This document shows, one piece after another, positions 15,969 through 24,685 of a stretch of DNA of 64,000 nucleotides; positions within the stretch are counted from its first letter, which is position 1; each line of letters starts with the position of its first letter. The DNA is from Mesorhizobium sp. J8. Its GTDB lineage: Bacteria > Pseudomonadota > Alphaproteobacteria > Rhizobiales > Rhizobiaceae. The stretch is from assembly GCF_016591715.1 (NCBI RefSeq), contig NZ_AP024109.1, positions 4,588,001 through 4,652,000 on the forward strand, given 5' to 3'. The translations under genes and the position numbers were made by a program. The notes under the pieces are model-generated. The model did not search any database and was not told the DNA's origin. It saw nothing but the letters and a program-made list of their open reading frames with translations.

Positions 15969-16283
15969 TCAGCCGATATCGATCATCACCTTACCGGCCT
16001 CGACCTTGACCGGGTAGGTCTTGAGGTTCACGCAGACCGGCGCGCCCTTGGCCTCGCCGGTCTTGTAGTTGAAACGGCCGTTGTGCTTGGGGCATTCGAT
16101 GATGTCGTCCATCACCAGCCCGTCCGCGAGATGGGCCTTTTCATGCGTGCAGTACCCGTCGGTCCCGAAGAAGTCGTCGTCCGCTGAACGGTAGATGGCA
16201 AAGGTGCGGCCGCCATGGTCGAAGCGGATCACATCCTCTTCGTCCACGTCGTCCACCGCGCATGCTTCGATCCACTCCGCCAT
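15969..16283 (-). CDS. Rieske-type [2Fe-2S] ferredoxin, MocE-like
   Basis: A 104-residue soluble Rieske ferredoxin. Cluster ligands are C45 and H47 (CTH) and C64 and H67 (CPKH), the C-x-H-x16-C-x2-H spacing of the family. Its size matches ferredoxins that feed electrons to oxygenases, such as MocE of the rhizobial rhizopine pathway. It lies 39 bp after the desaturase-like gene, so it is probably that enzyme's electron donor. No ferredoxin reductase (a MocF counterpart) is present in the window; one encoded elsewhere would be required. Confidence 0.88.
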   Translation of the reverse strand: MAEWIEACAVDDVDEEDVIRFDHGGRTFAIYRSADDDFFGTDGYCTHEKAHLADGLVMDDIIECPKHNGRFNYKTGEAKGAPVCVNLKTYPVKVEAGKVMIDIG

Positions 16284-16322
16284 CGTCTGTCTCCAACCTT
16301 TCTCTGGATTGCTGCGCCGCCT

Positions 16323-17408
16323 CTATTCGGCGGCCGCGGCCGTTATGTCGACATCGTGGAACTCGCCGCGATAGGGCTTGGCCGTCGGCGGCAATTCGCG
16401 CTTGAGATAGTAGTCCTCGTATTTCAGCTGCCTGAGCAGCACCGGCCAGACCTCGCGATAGGCGTGCCACATCGACGGGTTCGCCGCCGGCAGGTCGTGC
16501 TTGATCAGTTCATGCAGCTTCGGCAGCGCGTGGTAGGGCACCATCGGGAACATGTGGTGCTCCACGTGGTAGTTCATGTTCCAGTAGATGAACCGGCTGA
16601 CCGGGTTCATATAGACGGTGCGGGTGTTCAGCCGATGGTCGGTGACGTTGTCGGCGAGCCCGATATGCTGCAACAACCCCGTCAGCACCATGTGCCAGGT
16701 GCCGTAGAGGCGCGGCAGGCCGATCAGCACCAGGGGTATCCATGACCGAAGCGCGATCGCGACAGCGATCGTCGCGACGTATACCGCCATGTGCCAGCGC
16801 GCCGCGATCACCGCTTTATGCTGCTCCATCTCGGGGATGTAGCTCTTCTCGTCGTCCGACAATGTTCCGAAGGCCTGGCGGACCAGCGTCGGCAGCGAAT
16901 AGCGGAAGTCGAGAATGCCGGTGAAGGCCAGTGCCGCCTTGAGCAAATCCGGCGGCCGCATCACCGCGATCTCGGCGTCGCGGCCGACGATGATGGTGTC
17001 GGTGTGGTGGCGCGCATGGCTCCAGCGCCATTGCACCGGATTGCGCATCAGCATGAAGGAGGCGATGTGGTAGACGGCGTCGTTCATCCAGCGCGTGCGG
17101 AACGCCGTGCCGTGGCCGCATTCGTGCCAGCGCGAGTCGCTCGACGAGCCGTAGAGCACGCCGTAGACGAACAGGAACGGCACGACCCACCACGTGCCCC
17201 AGAACCAGACGATACCGGCCGCCGAGCCCAGGATCGCGACGATCCAGATGATGGTGTCGCGGATCGCCGGCCCGTCGGAGCGCTGCATCAATTCCTTCAT
17301 CGTCTTGCGCGGCACTTCGGTGTGGTACCACTCGGCCGAGGCAAGCCCGGTCTCGATCGCCCGACGCGTGCTTTCGCCGACAAGGCTGTAGTCGCGCTTT
17401 TTCGCCAT
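16323..17408 (-). CDS. Membrane di-iron fatty-acid-desaturase-fold oxygenase, MocD-like
   Basis: A 361-residue membrane protein with the three histidine boxes of the desaturase/hydroxylase family: HECGH (95-99), HARHH (131-135) and HVEHH (281-285), and hydrophobic pairs around 50-85, 110-120 and 205-235. Together with the adjacent Rieske ferredoxin it resembles MocD/MocE, which in rhizobia act in oxidative demethylation of the methylated rhizopine. The ATG at 17408 has GGAGG 11 bases upstream; a TTG at 17426 is in frame but overlaps that site. The setting among sugar transport genes favours a sugar or cyclitol ether substrate over a lipid; this is inference. Confidence 0.85.
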   Translation of the reverse strand: MAKKRDYSLVGESTRRAIETGLASAEWYHTEVPRKTMKELMQRSDGPAIRDTIIWIVAILGSAAGIVWFWGTWWVVPFLFVYGVLYGSSSDSRWHECGHGTAFRTRWMNDAVYHIASFMLMRNPVQWRWSHARHHTDTIIVGRDAEIAVMRPPDLLKAALAFTGILDFRYSLPTLVRQAFGTLSDDEKSYIPEMEQHKAVIAARWHMAVYVATIAVAIALRSWIPLVLIGLPRLYGTWHMVLTGLLQHIGLADNVTDHRLNTRTVYMNPVSRFIYWNMNYHVEHHMFPMVPYHALPKLHELIKHDLPAANPSMWHAYREVWPVLLRQLKYEDYYLKRELPPTAKPYRGEFHDVDITAAAAE

Positions 17409-17490
17409 CGTCACATCGGCCTCCAATCTTCACACAGCGCTGGCAATCCGGTCCGCCGGCCGGAGGGCTTGCTATCGATAAATGTCGCGC

Positions 17491-18672
17491 TCATGCCCTG
17501 CCCGCCAGTCTTGGGAACTTGCCGGAAGGGTGAGGATAATCCTGCTCGGGCTGGCGGGCGATGGCCACGATCCTGCGTTCCGCATCGGCGATCGCATCCT
17601 TGCCGTCGAGGACGCGGAACAGAGCGTCATAGGCACGGGTGTCGCCATGCTCCAGCCAGATCATCTCGCCGCGCTCGCGCGCGGCAAGATTGCCGAGCAC
17701 ATGGTGGGTCGAGGGCTCGATGCCAAGCGCATATTGCCCGGCTTGGAAATTCTGCCACTCATAGCAGCAGGGCAACTGGTCCTTGCGGGTGACGACCTCG
17801 AAGCCGAGGCCAAGCCGGTCGTTGACGACGGCGACCGGCACCTCGCCTTCTGCGTCGGCGCCCATCTCATGCTGCCAGACCTGCTCGCTGAAGCCCAATT
17901 GCGGCGCCGGCACCGTGCGGTAACCGACCTTCTGCGCTTCGTAGCGCTCGCCTTCATGGGCGGCCCAGACCACGTCGCGGATCGGCGCCAGATAGCGCGA
18001 GCCTTCGTCGAGCAGCGGATGCCCGACATTGACGTGGTAGAAATACATATGCGGCGTGCGGTGGAAGCCGTGGTTGACGACGCGGTCCGATATGCGGATC
18101 TCGCTGTCGCCGACATCGGCCTCGATGCGGCGGATGAGGTGCAGGTCCTCGCCGAACACGCTCGCCTGCTGGACGATGCCTTCCGCCCACAAGACGCAGC
18201 GGTCGCCGTCCCAGCTTTCGCCGTAGCCGGTGAGCCGTGCCGGAATGGTGCTGACGCGCCCGTGCAGCGAATGCGTCACCGTCTTGCGTCCGGGATAATT
18301 GTAGTTCTCGGCCGGCACCTCGTTGCGGCCGAGAATATGGTCGAGGCCGCAGGTGACCAGCAGGCCGGAGAAGGACCGGCCCCAGGCAAAGCCGTCCTCG
18401 CCTTCATAATCATGCAGGCCCGGATTGCGGAAACCGCTCGGTGAATGCCAGCCGATCGCCTGGCCCTTGTACTCGCAATCGGCGATGTCGAGCGCGCGGT
18501 CGACGAGCGCGGTGAAGCGCAGCCCCGAGCCGGTACGGAATTCGAGCATGCGGATGCCGCGCTCGACGCCGTCGCCGAGCGTCATCAGCCGCACGCCGGC
18601 GAATTGCGACAACATGCCGGAGCGTTCGGCGACCTGCCGGCGCGAAAGCGTCTCTCCGTAGAGCTTCACCAT
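17491..18672 (-). CDS. DUF4432 aldose-1-epimerase-like protein
   Basis: A 393-residue cytoplasmic protein of the aldose epimerase superfamily branch annotated as DUF4432, with the galactose-mutarotase-like beta-sandwich pattern and conserved segments SLHGRVSTIPA, HMYFYHVNVGHPL and the acidic EWQNFQAGQYALGIEPS near the C-terminal third, where mutarotases hold the catalytic Glu. It lies 4 bp after the ATPase gene of the CUT2 importer, so an anomer or epimer of the imported sugar is a likely substrate. The precise reaction is unknown for this branch. Confidence 0.8.
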   Translation of the reverse strand: MVKLYGETLSRRQVAERSGMLSQFAGVRLMTLGDGVERGIRMLEFRTGSGLRFTALVDRALDIADCEYKGQAIGWHSPSGFRNPGLHDYEGEDGFAWGRSFSGLLVTCGLDHILGRNEVPAENYNYPGRKTVTHSLHGRVSTIPARLTGYGESWDGDRCVLWAEGIVQQASVFGEDLHLIRRIEADVGDSEIRISDRVVNHGFHRTPHMYFYHVNVGHPLLDEGSRYLAPIRDVVWAAHEGERYEAQKVGYRTVPAPQLGFSEQVWQHEMGADAEGEVPVAVVNDRLGLGFEVVTRKDQLPCCYEWQNFQAGQYALGIEPSTHHVLGNLAARERGEMIWLEHGDTRAYDALFRVLDGKDAIADAERRIVAIARQPEQDYPHPSGKFPRLAGRA

Positions 18673-18676
18673 GCCG

Positions 18677-19453
<777 letters not shown>

Positions 19454-19455
19454 CG

Positions 19456-20490
19456 TCAGCTCCTTGCGGCGTTTTTCTGCAGCAAAGCGTGCAGGATGAG
19501 CATGGCGAGGATGATGACGCCGACGAAGATATTATAAGCCAAGCCCGGCACGCCGATGAGCACGATGCCGTTGCGGATCGCCCGCAGCATCAGCGCGCCG
19601 ACGATGGTACCGAGGATCGTGCCTCGACCGCCGGTCAGCGCCGTGCCGCCGACCACGACCATGGCGATCACCTCGAGCTCGTAGCCGGTTCCCGCCACCG
19701 GCGATGCCGCCGAGATGCGAAAGGCGCTGATCATCCCGGCGAGCCCGGCGAGCACGGAGGTCGCGATGAACAGCCAGATCTTGACCGCGTCGGCCGGCAC
19801 GCCGCGCGCCACCGCCGCGTTTCGGTTGGAGCCGATGGCACTGATCCAGTTGCCGAGCTTGGCATAGCGCAGCACATAGACCGCGAGCAGCGACAGCGCG
19901 ACGAACCACCAGAGCGAGGTGTAGAAGCGGAATGCGCCGATGTTGAAGCTGCCGGCGAGCAGCGTGACGAAGAAGCCCGGCTGGTCCCAGGACTTCAGCG
20001 GAAAGCCTTGCGTGATGTAGAGCGCCGCGCCGCGCACGATGAGCAGCATCGACAATGTCACCAGGAAGGACGAGATGCCGATCTTGGTGACGATCACGCC
20101 GTTGATGGCGCCGATCGCAATGCACAGCAGCAGCCCGGCGAGCAGCGCCACGCCGATATCGACCCCGGCATTCTGCACCAGAAGCATCACCACCACTGGG
20201 GCCAGGGCGAACACCGCGCCGACCGACAGGTCGAATTCGCCGGCGGTCAGCAGCAGCGTCATGCCGAGTGCGATGATGCCGAGCTCCGGCAGGAACGCCA
20301 TCATGTTGGAGATGTTGAGCGGCGACAGGAAATTGCCGTCGGCGACCGCAAACACCATAAGCAGGATGACGAGGATGACGAAGGAGGAGAATTGCGGCGA
20401 GCGCATCAGGCTCGACTTGGCCTTCGCGCGCCCCGCGCCGTCTTCCGCTGTGACTGCCCCGACTTGCTGGACCATGACTTGTTGAACCAT
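19456..20490 (-). CDS. Sugar ABC transporter permease (RbsC/FrcC-like)
   Basis: A 344-residue CUT2 permease with the conserved TAGEFDLSVGAVFAL block (about 92-106) and VVGGTALTGGRGT block (about 268-280). The start at 20490 gives a short charged N-terminus; the N-terminal segment repeats the residues MVQQV and a start 15 bases later is equally possible. It sits between the binding protein and the single-domain ATPase genes, completing the second importer of the long operon. Confidence 0.9.
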   Translation of the reverse strand: MVQQVMVQQVGAVTAEDGAGRAKAKSSLMRSPQFSSFVILVILLMVFAVADGNFLSPLNISNMMAFLPELGIIALGMTLLLTAGEFDLSVGAVFALAPVVVMLLVQNAGVDIGVALLAGLLLCIAIGAINGVIVTKIGISSFLVTLSMLLIVRGAALYITQGFPLKSWDQPGFFVTLLAGSFNIGAFRFYTSLWWFVALSLLAVYVLRYAKLGNWISAIGSNRNAAVARGVPADAVKIWLFIATSVLAGLAGMISAFRISAASPVAGTGYELEVIAMVVVGGTALTGGRGTILGTIVGALMLRAIRNGIVLIGVPGLAYNIFVGVIILAMLILHALLQKNAARS

Positions 20491-20537
20491 GCTTTTCGGC
20501 ACGGCGGCCGCCGCTGAAACGGCGGGCGCCGATTTCC

Positions 20538-21482
20538 TTACTTCTTGTCGTAGAGCTTCAGGATCGGTTCGACGCTCGAGGCGTCGTAGAGGCCGAATGT
20601 GTGGATGTCGTAGCCGATCGGCTCGCCCGAAGCCGCTAGACCGAGCAGCGCGACCGGCATGAAGCCCTGCGCCGACGGATACTGCCAGGCGGCGGCGTTG
20701 ACGAAGCCGTCCTTGACCGCCTGGGCCGTCTCCTTGGAATTTCCCCAGCCGACGACCGGGATCTTGCCCGCCGGGATGCCGGCGCCGTCGAACACCCGCT
20801 TGACGCTGGCCGCCACGGAATCGCCGAGCGCGATGATCGCCGGCGGATTGTTGGCGACCATGTAGTCGGTCATCTTGGCGATGATGCCGGCCGGATCGGT
20901 GCCGCAATCGACCACGTCATATTTGATGCCGAGCGGATCGAAGACGCCGGCGATGCCTTCCGTCTCGAGCTGCTGGTAGCTGGCGCCGGGAACCTCGACC
21001 GGCAGGAACACCTTGTCGCCCTGCTTCACCATCTTGTGGTCGACGAGATACTTCGCCCAGATGGCGCCGGCTTCCCTGAGGTCCGCGCCGACATAGGCCT
21101 GGCGGCCGGTCGCCGGATCGTCGGTGTTGAAGAACACGATCGGAATGCCGGCCGCCTTCGCCGCCTTCACTTCCTCCGTCCACAGCCCTGGCTGCGCCGA
21201 GGTGGTGGCGATGCCATCGGGCTTGGCGGCGAGCGCCGAGTTGAAGGCCTCCTTCTGCGCCGCCATGTCGCCGCCGCTGAAGGAAATCTTGCAGGTCACC
21301 TTGAGCTGATCGCAGGCCTTGGTCGCGCCGGCGTTCCAGTCGATCCAGAACGCATCCGACGGGCCGCCATGCGACAACAGATAGAACGTCTTCTGGCCGT
21401 CTGCCGCCTGCGCGGCCGAGCCGAATGCGATGCCGGCAAGCACGGTCGCCGCGGCCGCCAGCTTCAATCCAAACTTCAACAT
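20538..21482 (-). CDS. Sugar ABC transporter solute-binding protein (MocB/RbsB-like)
   Basis: A 314-residue type 1 periplasmic binding protein. The Sec signal ends near SAAQAADG (about residue 27), and the mature part begins TFYLLSHGGPSDAFW, the usual first strand and ligand-contacting Phe/Trp of ribose-type proteins. The second-lobe hinge reads IPVVGWGNS. Gene order binding protein, permease, ATPase is that of FrcBCA. In rhizopine loci MocB is a protein of this family; equivalence is suggested only by neighbours. Confidence 0.9.
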   Translation of the reverse strand: MLKFGLKLAAAATVLAGIAFGSAAQAADGQKTFYLLSHGGPSDAFWIDWNAGATKACDQLKVTCKISFSGGDMAAQKEAFNSALAAKPDGIATTSAQPGLWTEEVKAAKAAGIPIVFFNTDDPATGRQAYVGADLREAGAIWAKYLVDHKMVKQGDKVFLPVEVPGASYQQLETEGIAGVFDPLGIKYDVVDCGTDPAGIIAKMTDYMVANNPPAIIALGDSVAASVKRVFDGAGIPAGKIPVVGWGNSKETAQAVKDGFVNAAAWQYPSAQGFMPVALLGLAASGEPIGYDIHTFGLYDASSVEPILKLYDKK

Positions 21483-21508
21483 CTCGTTTCCTCCACTTTG
21501 ACGTACAG

Positions 21509-21539
21509 GCAGGCGCCGCCGCGGACCGGTGGCGCCTGC
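21509..21539 (-). terminator. Intercistronic hairpin between isomerase and binding-protein genes
   Basis: A 9-bp perfect stem, GCAGGCGCC with GGCGCCTGC, fills most of the 63-bp gap. There is no T-run, so an RNA-stability or processing element is more likely than a full terminator. Confidence 0.5.
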
Positions 21540-21545
21540 GCAATC

Positions 21546-22460
21546 TCAGAGGCCATTCTCGCGGAACTTGCCGTCGAGGAACTTCTTGGCGCGCGGCACG
21601 TCGTCTTCCGACAGGTGCTCGATGATCACCGGGATATTGGGATGCTTCTCGGCCAGACGCTTCAGGTAGAGGTCGTAGTTCAGCGAGCCGAGTCCCGGCG
21701 CGGGCAGCTCAATCTCGCCGACGCCGCGGAAGGTGTGGCTCTCCATCGCGTCGGCGTCGCCGATATCGGCATGCTTCTCCGACTTGTCGTCGCCTGAGCG
21801 CTTCACGTCCTTGGCATGCGCGATCTTGATCTTGTCGGTCAGCGTATCGAAGACCTGATTCAGGATCTGGTCCATCCGGTCGATGTTGTGGGTCTCGAAA
21901 TAGTTGGTCGGATCCATCAGCAGGCCGAGGCCGGGATGGTCGACCTGCGCGAACATCTTCACCGTCTCCTCGACCGAGCCGACGACATTGTTGACATAGG
22001 TCTCGAGCAGGAAGACCGCGCCGTGGTCATAGGCCGTCTGGGCAAGGTCGGCGATCACCTTGCGGCATTCCTCGAAACCTTCCTCGGTCTTGTTCTTCGG
22101 GTGATGCACCCAGTCGGACTCGGTGTTGTAGGTGCCGGTCTCCGAGATCACGTAAGGCGAGCCGAAATGGCGCGCGTTGCGGATGATCTCCTTGAGATAG
22201 CCGACGCGCTTCTCGCGCTCCGCCTTGTCCGGATGGATGATGTTCGTGTAGCCCGACACGCAGCAGATCGGCAGGTTGTGGTCGCGGAAGGTGTCCCGCA
22301 CCTTCTTTGCCTTGTCCTTGGTGATCTGGCCGGCCGAGAGGTCGATGTCCTTGAAGTGCAGGTCGAGCTGCACCGTGTTGAAACCGAGCCCGCGGATCTT
22401 CTTCGCCGTCTCTTCGAGGCCATACGGGAAATAGCCCGTGAAAATACCTGCCTGCATCAT
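21546..22460 (-). CDS. Sugar phosphate isomerase/epimerase family TIM-barrel protein (MocC/IolE-like family)
   Basis: A 304-residue protein of the xylose-isomerase-like TIM-barrel family. Metal-site candidates are the Glu in VFLLETYVNN, Asp in LLMDPTNYF, His in KIAHAKDVK and Glu in PVIIEHLS, in the order expected for this family. The ATG at 22460 is followed by a second ATG. It lies 36 bp after the Gfo/Idh dehydrogenase gene. Dehydrogenase plus TIM-barrel isomerase/dehydratase is the classical pairing for catabolism of inositols and oxidised sugars (IdhA/IolE, MocA/MocC), so a keto-sugar or keto-cyclitol is the probable substrate. Confidence 0.85.
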   Translation of the reverse strand: MMQAGIFTGYFPYGLEETAKKIRGLGFNTVQLDLHFKDIDLSAGQITKDKAKKVRDTFRDHNLPICCVSGYTNIIHPDKAEREKRVGYLKEIIRNARHFGSPYVISETGTYNTESDWVHHPKNKTEEGFEECRKVIADLAQTAYDHGAVFLLETYVNNVVGSVEETVKMFAQVDHPGLGLLMDPTNYFETHNIDRMDQILNQVFDTLTDKIKIAHAKDVKRSGDDKSEKHADIGDADAMESHTFRGVGEIELPAPGLGSLNYDLYLKRLAEKHPNIPVIIEHLSEDDVPRAKKFLDGKFRENGL

Positions 22461-22496
22461 GATCTTGAATTCCTCCTTGTAAGCGATTCAGTTGAT

Positions 22497-23585
22497 TCAG
22501 TTTGTCGGGATTTCGGAGAGCTTGACCGTGCGGCCCGCCGCCATCGAGCGGTAGCCCGCCTCGACCAGCGCCATGGTCTTGACGTTGTCGGCGACGGAGA
22601 GCGCCGGCGGCGTGCCCGTCTTCACGGCATGCTGCAGCTGTTCCATCACGCCGATGAAGGCGTGCGGAAACCACATCGTCTCCCAACTCGGGCTCACCCA
22701 TTCGCCGCCGGTCGTCTCGGCCGACGCGTAGGTCAGTGTCGAGGCTGCGCCCGTCGGCCAGCCGATCGTGCCCTTGGCGACTCCCTTGGTGCCGTCGACG
22801 CGCCAGTTGATGTGCTGGTCGTCCTTGTAGCCCTCTTGCCGCGGGCCGGACCAAACGTCTTCGAGCGAGACGGCAAGCACGCCCGACGGGAAGCGCAGCG
22901 TCGAGACGGTGATTCCGTCGGAATGGTCGAACTGCGTGCGCGGGTCCTTGCGCGTCAGCGTGGTGATCTCGTCCGGATCGCCGAACAGGAAGCGCAGCAC
23001 GTCGAGGTGATGCACGCTCATATTGGCAAGCGTCAGACGGTCGTAGTCCTGGAGGAAGGTCTGCCAGTGCGGGATCGCGTGCATGTCGATCTGCGCGAAG
23101 ACGATGTCGCCGAGCGCGCCGCTGTCGATGATCTGCTTCAACACGCGCATCGACTGGTCATAGCGCATGTTCTGGTTGACCGAGAGGATCTTGCCCGACT
23201 TCGCCGCCTCGTCGCGCAGCTTGACGGCTTCCTCGACCGACAGCGCCAGCGGCTTCTGTGCCAGGATCGCCTTGATGTGCGTCTGCTTCAGCGCATGGCG
23301 GATCAGCGCCGGCTGCTGGTCCGGCGGAAAGGCGAGATCGATGATCTCGACGTTGGGATCCTCGATCAGCTGTTCCGGCGTGTCGTGGACGGTCGCAATG
23401 CCCCAGCGCGTCGCAACCTTCCGGGCATTCGCCTTGGTGCGCGAGGCGATCGCCACCACCGGGAAACCGGCTTCCTTGTAGGCCGCCAGATGGCACTCGG
23501 CCATGATCATGCCGGCGCCGACGCAACCGATCTTGTACTCCTTGGTGCGAACCTTGACGTCCGGCTCGAAGCCTTTTTCTGCCAT
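22497..23585 (-). CDS. Gfo/Idh/MocA family NAD(P)-dependent oxidoreductase
   Basis: A 362-residue sugar or cyclitol dehydrogenase. The Rossmann motif is IGCVGAGMIMAECH near residue 20. The family EKP motif reads QKP here (ILAQKPLAL): lysine is kept and the glutamate is replaced by Gln. The substrate-side His pair is seen in MSVHHLDVLRF. The ATG at 23585 is preceded by GGGAGGAAGAG; the in-frame upstream start at 23624 would include this ribosome site. It links the CUT1 ATPases (35 bp upstream) to the isomerase (36 bp downstream). Confidence 0.88.
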   Translation of the reverse strand: MAEKGFEPDVKVRTKEYKIGCVGAGMIMAECHLAAYKEAGFPVVAIASRTKANARKVATRWGIATVHDTPEQLIEDPNVEIIDLAFPPDQQPALIRHALKQTHIKAILAQKPLALSVEEAVKLRDEAAKSGKILSVNQNMRYDQSMRVLKQIIDSGALGDIVFAQIDMHAIPHWQTFLQDYDRLTLANMSVHHLDVLRFLFGDPDEITTLTRKDPRTQFDHSDGITVSTLRFPSGVLAVSLEDVWSGPRQEGYKDDQHINWRVDGTKGVAKGTIGWPTGAASTLTYASAETTGGEWVSPSWETMWFPHAFIGVMEQLQHAVKTGTPPALSVADNVKTMALVEAGYRSMAAGRTVKLSEIPTN

Positions 23586-23620
23586 CTCTTCCTCCCGAAA
23601 TTCAGTGCTTAGGGCCGCCG

Positions 23621-24682
23621 TCACAGCGCGCCTCCGTCCTGGCCGAAATAATGCACTTTGGCCGGCTCGCAGGATATCGCCACCATCGCGTCCGGCCTGA
23701 TGTCGGGCTGCCCGCGCAGCAGTGCCCTGAGCCGCGCCTGCCCGGCTTCCATGGTCACCACTGTGTAGCCGCCGAGCGGCTCGACCTCGAACACCCGTGC
23801 CGGGCGGCCGTCCTTCGTGTCGCTGTCTGCCCAGGGCCGGACCTTGATGTCTTCGGGTCTCAGCCCGATCTCGATCGCCTCGGCCGGCGCCTCGGCATCG
23901 GCAATACGGATTGTCCCTTCCGCAGCCTCGACGCCATCGGCGCCGCGCACCGAGGGCAGGATGTTCATCATCGGGGAACCGAGCATGCGCGCCACATAGG
24001 CGCTGGCCGGCCGGTCGTAGATTTCCGCCGGCGCGCCGATCTGCCGGATGCGGCCGTGCTCCAGGATCGCCATGCGGTCGGCGACCGACATCGCCTCCTC
24101 CTGGTCGTGCGTGACATAGATCAGCGTCTTGCCGAGCTCGCGCTGGATGCGCTTCAGCTCGACGCGCGTCTCCTCGCGCAGCCTGGCATCGAGCGCCGAG
24201 ATCGGATCGTCCATCAGATAGGCCGCCGGATCGCGCACCAAGGCGCGCGCGATTGCCACGCGCTGCCGCTCACCGCCCGAAAGCTGCGCCGGCGGCTTGT
24301 GCAGAATGTGGCCAATGTGCAGCTTCGCCGCGACGTCGGCCAGCCGCTTCTCGATCTCGGCTTCCGCGACTTTCCGCTCGACCAGTGGGAAGCGGACATT
24401 GTCACGCGCGCTCATATGCGGGAACAGGGCCAGGTTCTGGAATACCATGGCGACGTTGCGCTCCGCCGGCGAGACGCTGTTGACCGGCCTGCCGCCGATC
24501 AGGATCTCGCCCTGGTCCGGCACTTCCAGGCCGAGCACCAGACGCAGGATCGTCGACTTGCCGGACAGCGGCGGACCGAAAAAGCAGAAGAACTCGTTGT
24601 CATTGACGGTGAAAGAGGCATCGTCCACGGCAAGCGTGTTGCCGTAGCGTTTGGTGACATTGCGAAAGATGATATCGGCCAT
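23621..24682 (-). CDS. ABC transporter ATPase 1 of a heterodimeric pair (Walker B Glu replaced by Asp)
   Basis: A 353-residue MalK/UgpC-like ATPase. It has an unusual but formally valid Walker A, GPPLSGKST (36-44), Q-loop Q82, intact signature LSGGE (134-138) and H-loop H192. The catalytic Glu after Walker B is Asp159 (YLMDDP). The partner ATPase encoded just upstream has the reverse defect. Rhizobial glycerol importers (GlpS/GlpT) also use two ATPases. The gene is 3 bp after its partner. Expected to form one half of a heterodimer on the membrane subunits at 25768-27581. Confidence 0.9.
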   Translation of the reverse strand: MADIIFRNVTKRYGNTLAVDDASFTVNDNEFFCFFGPPLSGKSTILRLVLGLEVPDQGEILIGGRPVNSVSPAERNVAMVFQNLALFPHMSARDNVRFPLVERKVAEAEIEKRLADVAAKLHIGHILHKPPAQLSGGERQRVAIARALVRDPAAYLMDDPISALDARLREETRVELKRIQRELGKTLIYVTHDQEEAMSVADRMAILEHGRIRQIGAPAEIYDRPASAYVARMLGSPMMNILPSVRGADGVEAAEGTIRIADAEAPAEAIEIGLRPEDIKVRPWADSDTKDGRPARVFEVEPLGGYTVVTMEAGQARLRALLRGQPDIRPDAMVAISCEPAKVHYFGQDGGAL

Positions 24683-24685
24683 GGC

